Position numbers and translations under genes: made by a program
The notes under the pieces: generated by a model
Told to the model about the DNA's origin: nothing
Database searches by the model: none
Seen by the model: the letters and a program-made list of their open reading frames with translations, nothing else
Source: Agrilutibacter niabensis
GTDB taxonomy: Bacteria > Pseudomonadota > Gammaproteobacteria > Xanthomonadales > Xanthomonadaceae
Assembly (NCBI RefSeq): GCF_042657165.1
Contig: NZ_JBHSNJ010000002.1
Location: 212,589-276,588, forward strand
Direction of reading: 5' to 3'
DNA length: 64,000 nucleotides
Part shown: positions 24,903 through 32,461 of the stretch, piece after piece
Numbering within the stretch: position 1 is the stretch's first letter
Layout of the letters: every line of letters starts with the position of its first letter

Positions 24903-25166
24903 ATGCCCTGCTGGTACGTCTACCTCATCGAATGCCGCGATGGCAGCCTGTATACTGGCATCGCCATCGACGTCGACCGTCGCTATGCAGAGCACGTCGA
25001 GGGCAAGGGCGCGCGCTATACCCGCTCGCACCCGCCGCTGCGACTGCTCGCGCGCTTCGAGCACCCTGATCGTTCGTCAGCGAGTCGCGCCGAATATGCA
25101 ATCAAACAACTGAGTCCAGCGCGCAAGCGGGCGCTTTGCGAAACTGCCAGTCAAGCATCGACGTGA
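24903..25166 (+). CDS. GIY-YIG domain protein (YhbQ-like)
   Basis: An 87-aa protein consisting of one GIY-YIG nuclease domain. The motif pair reads WYVYLIECRDGSLYTG, with the catalytic Arg region DVDRRYAEH and a Lys/Arg-rich end. The ATG at 24903 places the conserved Tyr-Val-Tyr strand immediately after the start. Stand-alone members such as YhbQ have no settled role; some act on DNA flaps or abasic sites. It is divergent from the sugar dehydrogenase gene. Confidence 0.87.
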   Translation: MPCWYVYLIECRDGSLYTGIAIDVDRRYAEHVEGKGARYTRSHPPLRLLARFEHPDRSSASRAEYAIKQLSPARKRALCETASQAST

Positions 25167-25169
25167 GGC

Positions 25170-25211
25170 TGGCGCTGCCTCCTTAGACACTGGCGCTGCC
25201 TCCCTGGACAG
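25170..25211. repeat. Two tandem 21-bp repeats
   Basis: The unit TGGCGCTGCCTCC[T/C]T[A/G]GACA[C/G] occurs twice back to back (25170-25190 and 25191-25211), differing at three positions. It lies just after the GIY-YIG stop, before the terminator at 25265. No function is apparent. Confidence 0.6.
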
Positions 25212-25264
25212 TTGCCTCGTGGGTTTCCTGCATGGGACGAGGCCCTCACGCCTAGGCGGCTGGC

Positions 25265-25296
25265 AAAAAAATGGCCCGGTTACCGGGCCATTTTGC
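25265..25296. terminator. Bidirectional rho-independent terminator
   Basis: The palindrome AAAATGGCCCGGT-TACCGGGCCATTTT has an A-run on one side and T residues on the other. It sits between the convergent GIY-YIG and beta-helix genes and can serve both. Confidence 0.88.
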
Positions 25297-25333
25297 GCAT
25301 CTCGGATGCTTCTGAACGCAACGCCAGCGACTT

Positions 25334-26320
25334 TTATTGCGTTGCCTGCGTCGATGTAAACGAGCCGTTACTGGTGTTCCCACTGATCATATTGTCGCCG
25401 TACGAATAGATCGTCCCGCCGTTCTCGAGCAGCACCCCATTCCTGTTGACCGTGATGATGTTGCCCTCAATGCGCGCGGTCGCGACTGCGCCATCGGCTC
25501 TCACACCGGCTGCCGTGGTCGTGGCGAAGCCGTTGCCGGCGATGGCGTTGTCCTTGACAACTACCCGCGCAGACCCGCCCGAAGCGTCACGCACCAGTAC
25601 GCCATCGAAGCCGTTACCCGTGATCTGCGAATTTCGAACGGTAGCCCATGCGGAATAGGTTGAGCCGCTGCCATCAACGACCACGCCAGAATTGTTGTGC
25701 GCCAGATTGACGCCATCGATATCCACGATGGCGTAGGAATTCCCAGTCGGAACCGCACCAATGCCCCCGCCACCACTTGCTGCAGGCTGTCCGTTCGCAT
25801 TGATGGTGCTGTTGCGCACCGTGACACGAACAGTCCCGGCAGTCGGAGCTACCAGGATTCCATAAGACGGACTAGCGCCGCGGAAGCCTTCAATAGCGCA
25901 GTCCTCGATTACAACTTCCGCCGCCGAAATCACTCGGATGCCGTTAAGCCCCGTGCCCAATCCTTCGATCGTCAGCCCTCGCAGCGTGACTCGATCGGTG
26001 GTTGCGGCATTGATGATGATCGCGTTGGTACCGCTGACGACCACGCCAGCCTCACCCCCGTTGTTGTTGATCGTAATCGACTTGGTGATGGTCACACCGC
26101 CAAACCCACCCGGATCCAGGACGCTGATTTCACCACCGGCTGCTGTCTTGGAAATCGCGCCAGCAAACGTCTTGCAGGGAGCGGTGCGACTGCAGGGATT
26201 TGCGTCATCGCCTACTCCTGAAACCCACGTACGCGTTGCCTGTGCCGAAGCAACGCCGTGCATGCAAATGAAAATGATGGCAGCCAGCGCCAGCCGGCCG
26301 GTCAGTGAGTGCTTCCACAT
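25334..26320 (-). CDS. Secreted right-handed beta-helix protein
   Basis: A 328-aa exported protein. The ATG at 26320 has a strong ribosome site (AAGGGG) and begins a signal peptide (TGRLALAAIIFICMHGVASA). The mature start carries the recurrent motif WVSGVGDDANPCSRTAPCK, known from many bacterial parallel beta-helix proteins. Regular N/V/I-rich coils follow (VTLRGLTIEGLG, VVIEDCAIEGF, VTVRNSTINANG, ATVRNSQITGNG, VVVKDNAIAGNG), as in pectate-lyase-like folds. No catalytic Asp/Arg set of a known lyase is evident, so it may be structural or carbohydrate-binding. It is longer on Asn and lower in GC than its neighbours. Confidence 0.85.
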   Translation of the reverse strand: MWKHSLTGRLALAAIIFICMHGVASAQATRTWVSGVGDDANPCSRTAPCKTFAGAISKTAAGGEISVLDPGGFGGVTITKSITINNNGGEAGVVVSGTNAIIINAATTDRVTLRGLTIEGLGTGLNGIRVISAAEVVIEDCAIEGFRGASPSYGILVAPTAGTVRVTVRNSTINANGQPAASGGGGIGAVPTGNSYAIVDIDGVNLAHNNSGVVVDGSGSTYSAWATVRNSQITGNGFDGVLVRDASGGSARVVVKDNAIAGNGFATTTAAGVRADGAVATARIEGNIITVNRNGVLLENGGTIYSYGDNMISGNTSNGSFTSTQATQ

Positions 26321-26738
26321 TGTTATTTTCCCCTTGATGAACGATGCCGGCGATTCAGTGCCAGCTCCTGAAACCAGCGTCCGAGCCCGCCGATGGAGAG
26401 GCCGGATGCACATCCTTGCCCTGCAAAAACGGCGAAACGCGAAAAACGCAGTGAAGCCCCTGGTAGCCCCTGCTGGGAGCGCTAGCATCGTAAGCCCCCC
26501 CAAGGGCAAACGCACCCGAAGCACCGACAGTCCTCGACCGGGGCCTGGACGGGGGCCGCCCGGCGCCCCACATTCGCTTAACGGAAAAAGGAAAAGAAAA
26601 CGGCCCGGAAATTCCGGGCCGTCAGGGGTCCTCCGTACAGGGCTGGAATCAAGGCATGGGCAGCTTCAACTGAGTACGGCGTGCAACGCGCGCCGTACTC
26701 AGACGCCATCAAGGCATGCGCAGCGAAAGGGGGCGCTA
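26321..26738. other. 418-bp intergenic region with terminator, hairpin and direct repeats
   Basis: No gene is supported here. The right part holds a 17-bp direct repeat (ATCAAGGCATG[G/C]GCAGC at 26648-26664 and 26708-26724). It flanks the palindrome TGAGTACGGCG...CGCCGTACTCA (26671-26701). The middle holds the terminator at 26584-26622. The left part (26321-26570) is the leader region of the beta-helix gene; I see no clear promoter boxes in it. Confidence 0.6.
26584..26622 (-). terminator. Rho-independent terminator of the TonB-domain gene
   Basis: The stem ACGGCCCGGAA-A-TTCCGGGCCGT (26600-26622) is followed, on the minus strand, by TTTTCTTTTCC. It lies about 120 bp beyond the stop of the gene at 26739-27470. 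Confidence 0.85.
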
Positions 26739-27470
26739 CTACTTCTTCGCCTTTGCAAATGGCAATCCCTGCAGGAGAAGCTTCTCAGTGCTGCTGCAGG
26801 CTTCGGGCGTATCACTGCACCGCAGGGCCAGCTTCACCACGGGATCGCCGTCCACCATGACCGGTCGGTAGTGGACCGCAACATTGGCAACGCCGTTCTT
26901 GAAGACGAACAACCAGAACTCGCGCGCGGCCGGATCACCGACCTGCACGAAACGGCTTCGCACGGCGTAGGGAGACGGCCAGAACTGGTCAGGCGGCGCC
27001 TTGATCGAGGCATCCGCCTCCGCGGCCGTCGCGTAGGCCATCGCCTGGTCGTCCAGGATGTAGCGTGGCCGCCGGTGCGTGGCTGGCCAATCGATCTTCT
27101 GGTAACCCAGGCCCGCCTTCATGTTGAAGGTGATCGGAAGGGAAAGATGGCCGTCACGGGCACCAGCACGCTGGGACTCGGTCAACGTTACGCCCTTGAC
27201 CGAAGCCAGCGCGGCATCGTTGAGGAGCTTTTTGTCTCCCTGCTTCACCACTGCGTCGACCACGAGTCCACACGCATCGAGCGTGAGGTCCAGGACCACT
27301 TCGCCGCCGACCCCCCGTTTGGCCATCTCGACCGGATAGTCGGGGCCCCGCAGTGGCTTGCCTGGCACGCACGCTGGTGCCGCCGGATCCGGCAGCGGTT
27401 GTCCGAACAGCGGCGCCGTGGCCACGGCCATCACCAATGCCAATCCCGATACGTTGTGCCTGATACCCAT
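26739..27470 (-). CDS. Exported TonB C-terminal-domain protein
   Basis: A 243-aa secreted protein. The ATG at 27470 has an AGGGGAAA ribosome site and begins a signal peptide (GLALVMAVATAPLFG). The segment YPVEMAKRGVGGEVVLDLTL resembles the TonB C-terminal domain (TonB_C: YP..A...G.EG.V.v.f.vd). It has neither the N-terminal membrane anchor nor the proline-rich linker of real TonB. The rest (about 130 residues, with FWLFVFKNGVANVAVHYRPV) has no family I recognise. It is monocistronic, with its own terminator. Confidence 0.8.
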   Translation of the reverse strand: MGIRHNVSGLALVMAVATAPLFGQPLPDPAAPACVPGKPLRGPDYPVEMAKRGVGGEVVLDLTLDACGLVVDAVVKQGDKKLLNDAALASVKGVTLTESQRAGARDGHLSLPITFNMKAGLGYQKIDWPATHRRPRYILDDQAMAYATAAEADASIKAPPDQFWPSPYAVRSRFVQVGDPAAREFWLFVFKNGVANVAVHYRPVMVDGDPVVKLALRCSDTPEACSSTEKLLLQGLPFAKAKK

Positions 27471-27530
27471 GGTTTCCCCTCGGTGCGAACACTTCGTCGT
27501 CCCGGTCAGTATGCCGGATGGGGCAATACG

Positions 27531-27562
27531 CAAAAAAAAGCGGCCGGGAATTCCGGCCGCTT
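27531..27562 (-). terminator. Rho-independent terminator of hutU
   Basis: The stem AAGCGGCCGG-GAATT-CCGGCCGCTT (27538-27562) is followed on the minus strand by eight T residues. It begins about 20 bp after the hutU stop. Confidence 0.9.
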
Positions 27563-27582
27563 CGTTCCTTCCCGCGCCTTCC

Positions 27583-29247
27583 TTACAGCATCGGCAACTT
27601 GAGGCCCTGTTCCTTCGCGCAGGCCTTGGCGATGTCGTACCCCGCATCCGCATGCCGCATGACGCCGGTGCCCGGATCGTTCCACAGCACGCGCGCGATG
27701 CGCTTGTCGGCCGCTTCGGTGCCGTCGCAGACGATGACCACGCCCGAGTGCTGCGAATAGCCCATGCCGACCCCGCCGCCGTGGTGCAGCGATACCCAGG
27801 TCGCACCGCCGGCGACGTTGAGCATCGCGTTGAGCAGTGGCCAGTCGGATACTGCGTCGGAGCCGTCGCGCATGGATTCGGTTTCGCGGTTGGGCGAAGC
27901 CACCGAGCCGCTGTCGAGGTGGTCGCGCCCGATCACGACCGGTGCCTTGAGTTCGCCGTTGCGCACCATTTCGTTGAAGGCGAGGCCGAGCTTGTGGCGC
28001 ACGCCCAGGCCGACCCAGCAGATGCGCGCCGGCAGGCCCTGGAAGCTGATGCGTTCGCGCGCCATGTCCAGCCAGCGGTGCAGGTGCGCGTCGTCCGGGA
28101 TCAGTTCCTTGACCTTGGCGTCGGTCTTGTAGATGTCCTCCGGATCGCCGCTGAGCGCGACCCACCGGAACGGGCCGACGCCGCGGCAGAACAGCGGCCG
28201 CACGTAGGCGGGAACGAAACCCGGGAAGTCGAAGGCGTTCGTGCAGCCTTCGTCCTTGGCCATCTGGCGGATGTTGTTGCCGTAGTCGACCGTGGGGATG
28301 CCCTGCGCGTGAAAGGCGAGCATGGCTTCCACGTGCACGCGCATCGACTGCTTCGCGGCATCGCGGACCTTCTCGGGATTCGCCTTCTGCTCGTCGAGCC
28401 AGCGCTCGACGGTCCAGCCGATCGGCAGGTAGCCGTGCACGGGATCGTGTGCCGAAGTCTGGTCGGTGACGCAGTCCGGACGCACGCCGCGCTTGACCAT
28501 CTCCGGCAGGAGCTCCGCGGCATTGCCGAGCAATGCGATCGACTTGGCCTCGCCCGCGGCGGTGTACCTGGCGATGCGCGCGAGCGCGTCGTCGAGGTCG
28601 GTGGCCTGTTCGTCGACGTAACGCGTGCGCAGTCGGAAGTCGATGCTGGTCTGGCGGCACTCGATGGTGAGCGAACACGCGCCGGCCAGCGATGCGGCCA
28701 GCGGCTGCGCGCCGCCCATGCCGCCCAGGCCGGCGGTGAGGATCCACTTGCCCTTGAGGCTGCCGTCGTAGTGCTGGCGACCCATCTCCACGAAGGTTTC
28801 GTAGGTGCCCTGCACGATGCCCTGCGAGCCGATGTAGATCCACGAACCCGCCGTCATCTGGCCGTACATCATCAGGCCCTTGCGATCGAGCTCGTTGAAG
28901 TGCTCCCACGTCGCCCAGTGCGGCACCAGGTTGGAATTGGCGAGCAGCACGCGCGGCGCGTCGGGGTGCGTCGGGAAGATGCCGACCGGCTTGCCGGACT
29001 GCACCAGCAGAGTCTCGTTGTCCTCGAGTTCGCGCAGCGACTTGAGGATGGCGTCGTAGGACTCCCAGTCGCGCGCGGCGCGGCCGATGCCACCGTAGAC
29101 GACGAGTTCGGTCGGGTTCTCGGCGACTTCGGCATCGAGGTTGTTCTGCAGCATCCGGTACGGGGCTTCGGTCAGCCACGACTTGCAGTTGAGCGTGTTG
29201 CCGCGGGGGGCGCGGATGGTGCGCGAACGGTCGATGCGGGTGGACAT
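27583..29247 (-). CDS. hutU: Urocanate hydratase
   Basis: The second enzyme of histidine degradation, converting urocanate to imidazolonepropionate in the cytosol with tightly bound NAD+. The 554-aa length equals the family norm. Characteristic blocks include YGGIGRAARDWESYD, MTAGSWIYIGSQGIVQGTYE, LGGMGGAQPLAASLAG, VTDQTSAHDPVHGY, DYGNNIRQMAKDEG and HHGGGVGMGYSQHSG. The ATG at 29247 has an AGGTA ribosome site. No hutH or hutG is adjacent; hutF and hutI lie 5-8 kb away. It diverges from a TetR-family gene that may control it. Confidence 0.95.
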   Translation of the reverse strand: MSTRIDRSRTIRAPRGNTLNCKSWLTEAPYRMLQNNLDAEVAENPTELVVYGGIGRAARDWESYDAILKSLRELEDNETLLVQSGKPVGIFPTHPDAPRVLLANSNLVPHWATWEHFNELDRKGLMMYGQMTAGSWIYIGSQGIVQGTYETFVEMGRQHYDGSLKGKWILTAGLGGMGGAQPLAASLAGACSLTIECRQTSIDFRLRTRYVDEQATDLDDALARIARYTAAGEAKSIALLGNAAELLPEMVKRGVRPDCVTDQTSAHDPVHGYLPIGWTVERWLDEQKANPEKVRDAAKQSMRVHVEAMLAFHAQGIPTVDYGNNIRQMAKDEGCTNAFDFPGFVPAYVRPLFCRGVGPFRWVALSGDPEDIYKTDAKVKELIPDDAHLHRWLDMARERISFQGLPARICWVGLGVRHKLGLAFNEMVRNGELKAPVVIGRDHLDSGSVASPNRETESMRDGSDAVSDWPLLNAMLNVAGGATWVSLHHGGGVGMGYSQHSGVVIVCDGTEAADKRIARVLWNDPGTGVMRHADAGYDIAKACAKEQGLKLPML

Positions 29248-29391
29248 GGCGGCTACCTGCGGTGCAGAAATGGGAAGGGGAACGTTGCGGAAAATTATCG
29301 CGCCGGGGTGCTCGCCGCTGCCATGCATTCGTACGGACCGCGACGCGGTTCTGGCGCTCGAAGGTGCTGTTCGCGCCGATTCGCCGACTTT

Positions 29392-29408
29392 TGTATACGC
29401 TGTATACA
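29392..29408. promoter_or_regulatory. Palindromic operator overlapping the TetR start codon
   Basis: TGTATAC-GCT-GTATACA is a perfect 7-bp inverted repeat whose last base is the A of the regulator's ATG (29408). It fills the place where a ribosome site should be. A self-repressing TetR site is the simplest reading. Confidence 0.75.
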
Positions 29409-29992
29409 TGCCCACCCGGAACAGCACCGCCGAACGCATCCTGCAGGCCGCACGCGCCCTGTTCGAGCGCGGCGGCGCGGAAGCGGTGAGCATGCGCCGC
29501 GTGGCCGATGCGGTCGGTGTCACGCCGATGGCGATCTACCGCCATTTCCCCAATCGCGACGCCCTGCTCAAGCGCATCAGCGACGACAGTTTCGACGCGA
29601 TCGCACGGCATTGGCTGGCACGCAACCAGGGCGGCGATGTCCTGTCGCGCGTGATCGCTCTGCAGCGGATCTACCTGGACTACGCGTTGGCGCATCCGCA
29701 CCTCTTCGACCACGCGTTCTCGGCGCGACGGGCGGATGCGCGGCGGTATCCCGAGGATTTCCGCGCCGGCTTGTCGCCGACGCTGAGTGTCGCGGCCGAA
29801 GCGGTGGCCGAGGCAATGCGGGCCGGATTGCTGCGCCAGGATGATGCCTGGGATGTGGCGATCACGCTGTGGGCGCATACGCACGGACTGGTGGCGCTGT
29901 ATCGCGCCGGTCGCTTCAGTTACGACGAACCGCAGTTCCGGCGCTTCTACGAGCAGTCCCTGCTGCGGCTGCTGGAGGGACTGAAGCCGTAG
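29408..29992 (+). CDS. TetR/AcrR-family regulator with WHG-type ligand domain
   Basis: A 194-aa repressor. The N-terminal HTH spans about 10-50 (AERILQAARALFERGG, then RVADAVGVTPMAIYRHFPNRDALL). The C-terminal half contains the WHG-like signature (LWAHTHGLVALYRAG) of the TetR_C_33 group. The palindrome at 29392-29408 runs into its ATG and leaves no Shine-Dalgarno, so translation may be leaderless. It is divergent from hutU by 160 bp. HutC of the GntR family is the usual hut repressor, so control of hutU by this protein is possible but unproven. Confidence 0.87.
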   Translation: MPTRNSTAERILQAARALFERGGAEAVSMRRVADAVGVTPMAIYRHFPNRDALLKRISDDSFDAIARHWLARNQGGDVLSRVIALQRIYLDYALAHPHLFDHAFSARRADARRYPEDFRAGLSPTLSVAAEAVAEAMRAGLLRQDDAWDVAITLWAHTHGLVALYRAGRFSYDEPQFRRFYEQSLLRLLEGLKP

Positions 29993-30010
29993 CTCGACTC
30001 CTGCACGAAA

Positions 30011-30037
30011 ACAAACGCCCGGCGGCGCCGGGCGTTG
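30011..30037. terminator. Rho-independent terminator between convergent genes
   Basis: The stem AACGCCCGGC-GGC-GCCGGGCGTT lies between the TetR gene and the small secreted protein gene. The minus-strand side continues TTTGTTTTCG, so it best serves the gene at 30062-30427. Confidence 0.8.
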
Positions 30038-30061
30038 GATGGGGCACATGGTGCTGCTGCT

Positions 30062-30427
30062 TCAGTGGATCGAAGGATCCAGCTTGCGCAGTGCATCGGC
30101 GATGTCGACTTCGCCGGTGCCCTGCAGGTCGTCGCGCGTGTAGGCGCGACCGTTCGCCCCGATGCATTTGCGATCCCTGCTGCTTGTACTGCGGCTGCGA
30201 ATGTTGGTACCGGTCTCGCGCAGGCAGGTGCGGTCGTTGAGGTCCAGCTTCTTCGTTTCATCCTGCGCTGCAGGTGCGGTCGCGGCGTCCTGCGTTGCAA
30301 GTGCAGTATCGGCGGCGGGCGCTACCTGGCCGAGCGTGTCCGTGGCGGGCGTGGCCTGCGGTTCCGCGGCCTGCGCCACGGACACCAAGGCCAGCGCGCC
30401 CAACAGGCTGATCATCACGCGTTTCAT
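30062..30427 (-). CDS. Small secreted protein with two-Cys CLRETG motif
   Basis: A 121-aa exported protein with an AAGGAG ribosome site and a clear signal peptide (MKRVMISLLGALALVSVAQA). An Ala/Thr/Gln-rich linker follows to about residue 58. The conserved-looking C-terminal part reads LNDRTCLRETGTNIRSR, then DRKCIGANGRAYTRDDL, with one Cys in each half that could form a disulfide. The first part of this motif occurs in other xanthomonad small secreted proteins as far as I recall. Function unknown. Confidence 0.75.
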   Translation of the reverse strand: MKRVMISLLGALALVSVAQAAEPQATPATDTLGQVAPAADTALATQDAATAPAAQDETKKLDLNDRTCLRETGTNIRSRSTSSRDRKCIGANGRAYTRDDLQGTGEVDIADALRKLDPSIH

Positions 30428-30508
30428 GACGGGACTCCTTGGTGCGGTGCTTCCGCAACCAACCTTACGCCCCGGACTATGCAGCGGCATGTGCCGCGCG
30501 CCGCCGGT

Positions 30509-31054
30509 TCAGCGGCTTGTCAGCTGGGGCCGGCTGCTGCATTCGGCTTGACCGGCGTTGAAGGCAGTGACTTCCTCCGCAGTGGCCGGACGCGGTTCCA
30601 CGCCATCGTCGAACAACACGCGCCAGACACCGTCGGCATCCTTGCGCCAGACGGAATGGAAGGCGCCGAGCAGGTACCTGTCCTTGGCCTTGGGATCGAG
30701 GACCTCGAACAGGCTCGGACCGCTGGACCAGGCGACGTCCTCGACGCCGGGCACCATCGTCACCCGGGTCGGATACCAGCGCAGCAGGGCGCGCTTGCCT
30801 TCGATCAGGCTGGCCCAGCGCTTCACGATGGCCTCGCGGCCGCGGGTGGGTTCGGGCAAGGAGGCACCGAAGGCGGCGTGCTCCCCGACATGTCCGGCGA
30901 AGGACGCCGCGTCACGGTTGGCGACGGAGCGTGCGAAGCTCTGTTCGCGCTGCCAGACCGCGCACTCCTCGGCGCTGAGCTGCGGTGCCGGCGGCGCCGC
31001 CAAGGCGGGGATCGAAGCGAACAGACTGGCGAAGACAAACGAGCGCAGGCGCAT
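30509..31054 (-). CDS. Exported SnoaL/DUF4440-like protein
   Basis: A 181-aa protein with a signal peptide (MRLRSFVFASLFASIPALA) and an NTF2-like fold. The blocks ERSFARSVANRDAASF-like start, TRGREAIVKRWASLIEG and HSVWRKDADGVWRVLFDDG match the SnoaL_3/DUF4440 family, which includes ketosteroid-isomerase-like enzymes and many proteins of unknown role. The ATG at 31054 is chosen to place the signal peptide at the start; an upstream ATG at 31111 adds 19 polar residues. It is divergent from the phosphodiesterase gene. Function unknown. Confidence 0.8.
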   Translation of the reverse strand: MRLRSFVFASLFASIPALAAPPAPQLSAEECAVWQREQSFARSVANRDAASFAGHVGEHAAFGASLPEPTRGREAIVKRWASLIEGKRALLRWYPTRVTMVPGVEDVAWSSGPSLFEVLDPKAKDRYLLGAFHSVWRKDADGVWRVLFDDGVEPRPATAEEVTAFNAGQAECSSRPQLTSR

Positions 31055-31157
31055 GGGGGTTCCGATGGAATTGCCGGATCGGCCGACATCTTGCCAGCCA
31101 TGTCGAAGCAAACGCCCTGCAATAGTTGTCGCGTGGGTCGCTGGCTATGATCGCGCG

Positions 31158-32387
31158 ATGCCCCTGCTCCGATCCGTGGCGCTTGCCGCCTTCATTGCCC
31201 TGGCCCTGGCCACCTGCGCGTCGACGCCTGTCGATCAGGACGAAACCCCTTCGGTGCTGCTGGTCTCGATCGACAGCTTCCGCGCGGATTACCTCGATCG
31301 CGGCCTCACCCCCAACCTCGAACGAATCGCCCGCGACGGCGTTCGCGCAAGGTGGATGAACCCGTCGTATCCCTCACTCACCTTCCCCAACCACTACACG
31401 CTGGTCACGGGGCTGCGTCCGGACCACCACGGCATCGTGCACAACACCATGCACGACCAGGCGCTGGGCGAATTCCGCAATTCGGACGAGAAGGCGGTGC
31501 GCGATCCGCGCTGGTGGGGCGGCGAACCGTTGTGGGTGACCGCCGAGAAGGCCGGCCTGCGCACGGCCACGCTGTTCTGGCCCGGCAGCGAGGCTCCGAT
31601 CAACGGCACTTGGCCTACCGACTGGATCGGTTACGACGAATCGATGTCGATGTCGCAGCGTGTCGACAAGTTGGTGGGCTGGCTGGCGCGCCCTGCCGGC
31701 AAGCGTCCGCGGCTGGCCACGCTGTACTTCGAAGCACTGGATGAGACCGCGCATTCCTTCGGCCCCGATTCGCCGCAGACGAGCGCGACGCTGGCGGAGA
31801 TCGACGCGGCGATCGGCCACCTGCTGCAGGGCCTGGCGAAGCGCGGGCTGCGCGAGCGCGTGAACCTGGTGATCGTCTCCGACCACGGCATGGCGCCAGT
31901 GCCAGCGTCGCATGCGTTGAACATCGAGACGCTCGTGGACGCCATCGATGCGAGGTACGTAAGCACGGGCGAAGTCCTGGGCTTCGTGCCGCTGGCCGGC
32001 CACGAAGCCGCGGCGGAGAAAAAGCTGCTGGGCCGGCACGATCACTTCGAATGCTGGCGCAAGTCCGAGATGCCGGTGCGCTGGCACTACGGGACGCATC
32101 CGCGCGTCCCACCCATCGTGTGCCAGATGGATGTCGGCTGGAATGCGGTCACGCCGCAGAAGCTGGCGACGCGCAAGCCGGGAACGCCGCGCGGATCGCA
32201 TGGCTACGACCCGATGGATCCTTCGATGCGCGCCCTGTTCATCGCACAGGGCCCGTCGTTCCGGCGCAACACCGAGCTCGCTCCGTTCGACAATGTCGAC
32301 GTGTATCCGCTGCTGGCGAAACTGGTCGGGATCGAGCCCAGGCCCAATGACGGCGACATCGCGCCGCTGTTGCCGGCGCTGAAATAG
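31158..32387 (+). CDS. NPP-type nucleotide pyrophosphatase/phosphodiesterase lipoprotein
   Basis: A 409-aa exported member of the alkaline phosphatase superfamily, close to the well-studied Xanthomonas NPP enzyme. The N-terminus has a signal ending in a lipobox-like LATC. The two-zinc site is built from VSIDSFRADYL (Asp), SLTFPNHYT (nucleophile Thr), DETAHSFGP (Asp/His), VSDHGMAP (Asp-His) and GSHGYDP (His). NPPs hydrolyse nucleotide diesters such as ATP or dinucleoside polyphosphates to nucleoside monophosphates. It probably recovers phosphate or nucleosides outside the inner membrane. Confidence 0.9.
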   Translation: MPLLRSVALAAFIALALATCASTPVDQDETPSVLLVSIDSFRADYLDRGLTPNLERIARDGVRARWMNPSYPSLTFPNHYTLVTGLRPDHHGIVHNTMHDQALGEFRNSDEKAVRDPRWWGGEPLWVTAEKAGLRTATLFWPGSEAPINGTWPTDWIGYDESMSMSQRVDKLVGWLARPAGKRPRLATLYFEALDETAHSFGPDSPQTSATLAEIDAAIGHLLQGLAKRGLRERVNLVIVSDHGMAPVPASHALNIETLVDAIDARYVSTGEVLGFVPLAGHEAAAEKKLLGRHDHFECWRKSEMPVRWHYGTHPRVPPIVCQMDVGWNAVTPQKLATRKPGTPRGSHGYDPMDPSMRALFIAQGPSFRRNTELAPFDNVDVYPLLAKLVGIEPRPNDGDIAPLLPALK

Positions 32388-32461
32388 CCGGAATTCGCGG
32401 CGTTCACATACATGTCCGAATCCGGCGAGTCCGGGCCGCGCCGCGGTGCTAGCCTGCGTCC

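Noticed and set aside
26739..27470. A true TonB energy transducer
   Set aside because: It has a cleavable signal but neither the N-terminal membrane anchor nor the proline-rich linker, and no exbB/exbD genes are near.
27506..30049. 847-codon minus-strand frame overlapping hutU
   Set aside because: It is the +1 shadow of hutU; the true hutU frame has every family motif.
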